From NCBI GenBank assembly GCA_963930775.1, contig OZ005706.1:4640545-4704544 (forward strand): a DNA stretch of 64,000 bases, given 5' to 3'. This DNA comes from Cliona cf. orientalis (lineage: Eukaryota; Porifera; Demospongiae; Clionaida; Clionaidae). The position numbers and the translations under genes were made by a program. Each line of letters starts with the position of its first letter. The first letter of the stretch is position 1. Shown piece after piece: positions 63,975 through 64,000 of this stretch. The notes under the pieces are model-generated. The model was given only the letters and a program-made list of their open reading frames with translations, was not told the origin of the DNA and ran no database searches.

Positions 63975-64000
63975 GTGAGCATGAAAATGAAGTGCCACAG

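Overview
This is animal nuclear DNA. It has spliced genes with GT-AG introns, many only 50-80 bases long, AT-rich spacers, and a metazoan domain repertoire (immunoglobulin, fibronectin III, SRCR, TRIM-NHL, XRCC2, TLC, leprecan-like). Short introns, very large Ig/FN3/SRCR receptors and many small inverted-repeat elements fit a demosponge such as Amphimedon. That assignment is inference, not a search result. There is one 200-base assembly gap (41880-42079). Coordinates of spliced genes come from reading splice sites and phases by eye.

Left part (1-18784, + strand). The window opens in the last exon of a GTPase gene (3-995). After a transposon-rich spacer (1290-3075) comes the most striking gene, 4809-18784. 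Thirty-three exons, every one bounded by phase-1 introns, encode eight tandem FN3-IgA-IgB-IgC cassettes plus a ninth FN3. One long uninterrupted exon then carries a transmembrane helix, a cytoplasmic FN3, a P-loop GTPase domain, coiled coils and a Cys-rich module. It is in effect a receptor GTPase of about 3,880 residues, and its GTPase part is closely related to the gene at the left edge.

Middle (18785-41174). Two truncated genes lie head to head: the TM5-TM7 end of an adhesion-type GPCR (minus strand, frame broken in TM7, with a decayed copy of its tail next to it) and the C-terminal part of a CRTAP/leprecan-like protein (plus strand). Then an 18.5-kb minus-strand gene (41174 down to 22690) encodes a giant type I membrane protein: signal peptide, Cys-rich N-terminal domains, one SRCR domain, eight copies of a roughly 105-residue repeat with a conserved CYASD motif, thirty FN3 domains, one TM helix and a short tail.

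Right part (41344-64000). There are two TLC-domain paralogues (TMEM136/TLCD5-like, minus strand; one is cut by the gap). XRCC2 (three exons, 45712-50114) starts only 185 bases from the second TLC gene and diverges from it. A TRIM-NHL gene (50312-57598) carries a proline-rich linker between coiled coil and NHL propeller. Last comes a small cluster of Ig/FN3 membrane receptors: a complete 433-residue gene (60341-62157) with an ITIM-like tail, a decayed FN3 exon of the same family (58848-58975), an isolated TM exon on the minus strand and a signal-peptide exon at the right edge.

Transposon fossils are frequent and often nested. They include a TTAA-flanked element, a 374-base element with long TIRs and a 9-bp target duplication inside a second element, TA-flanked and hAT-like elements, and a tRNA-derived sequence inside an inverted-repeat element. 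The two giant genes and the 60-64 kb cluster together suggest a cell-surface recognition locus; that functional reading is inference.
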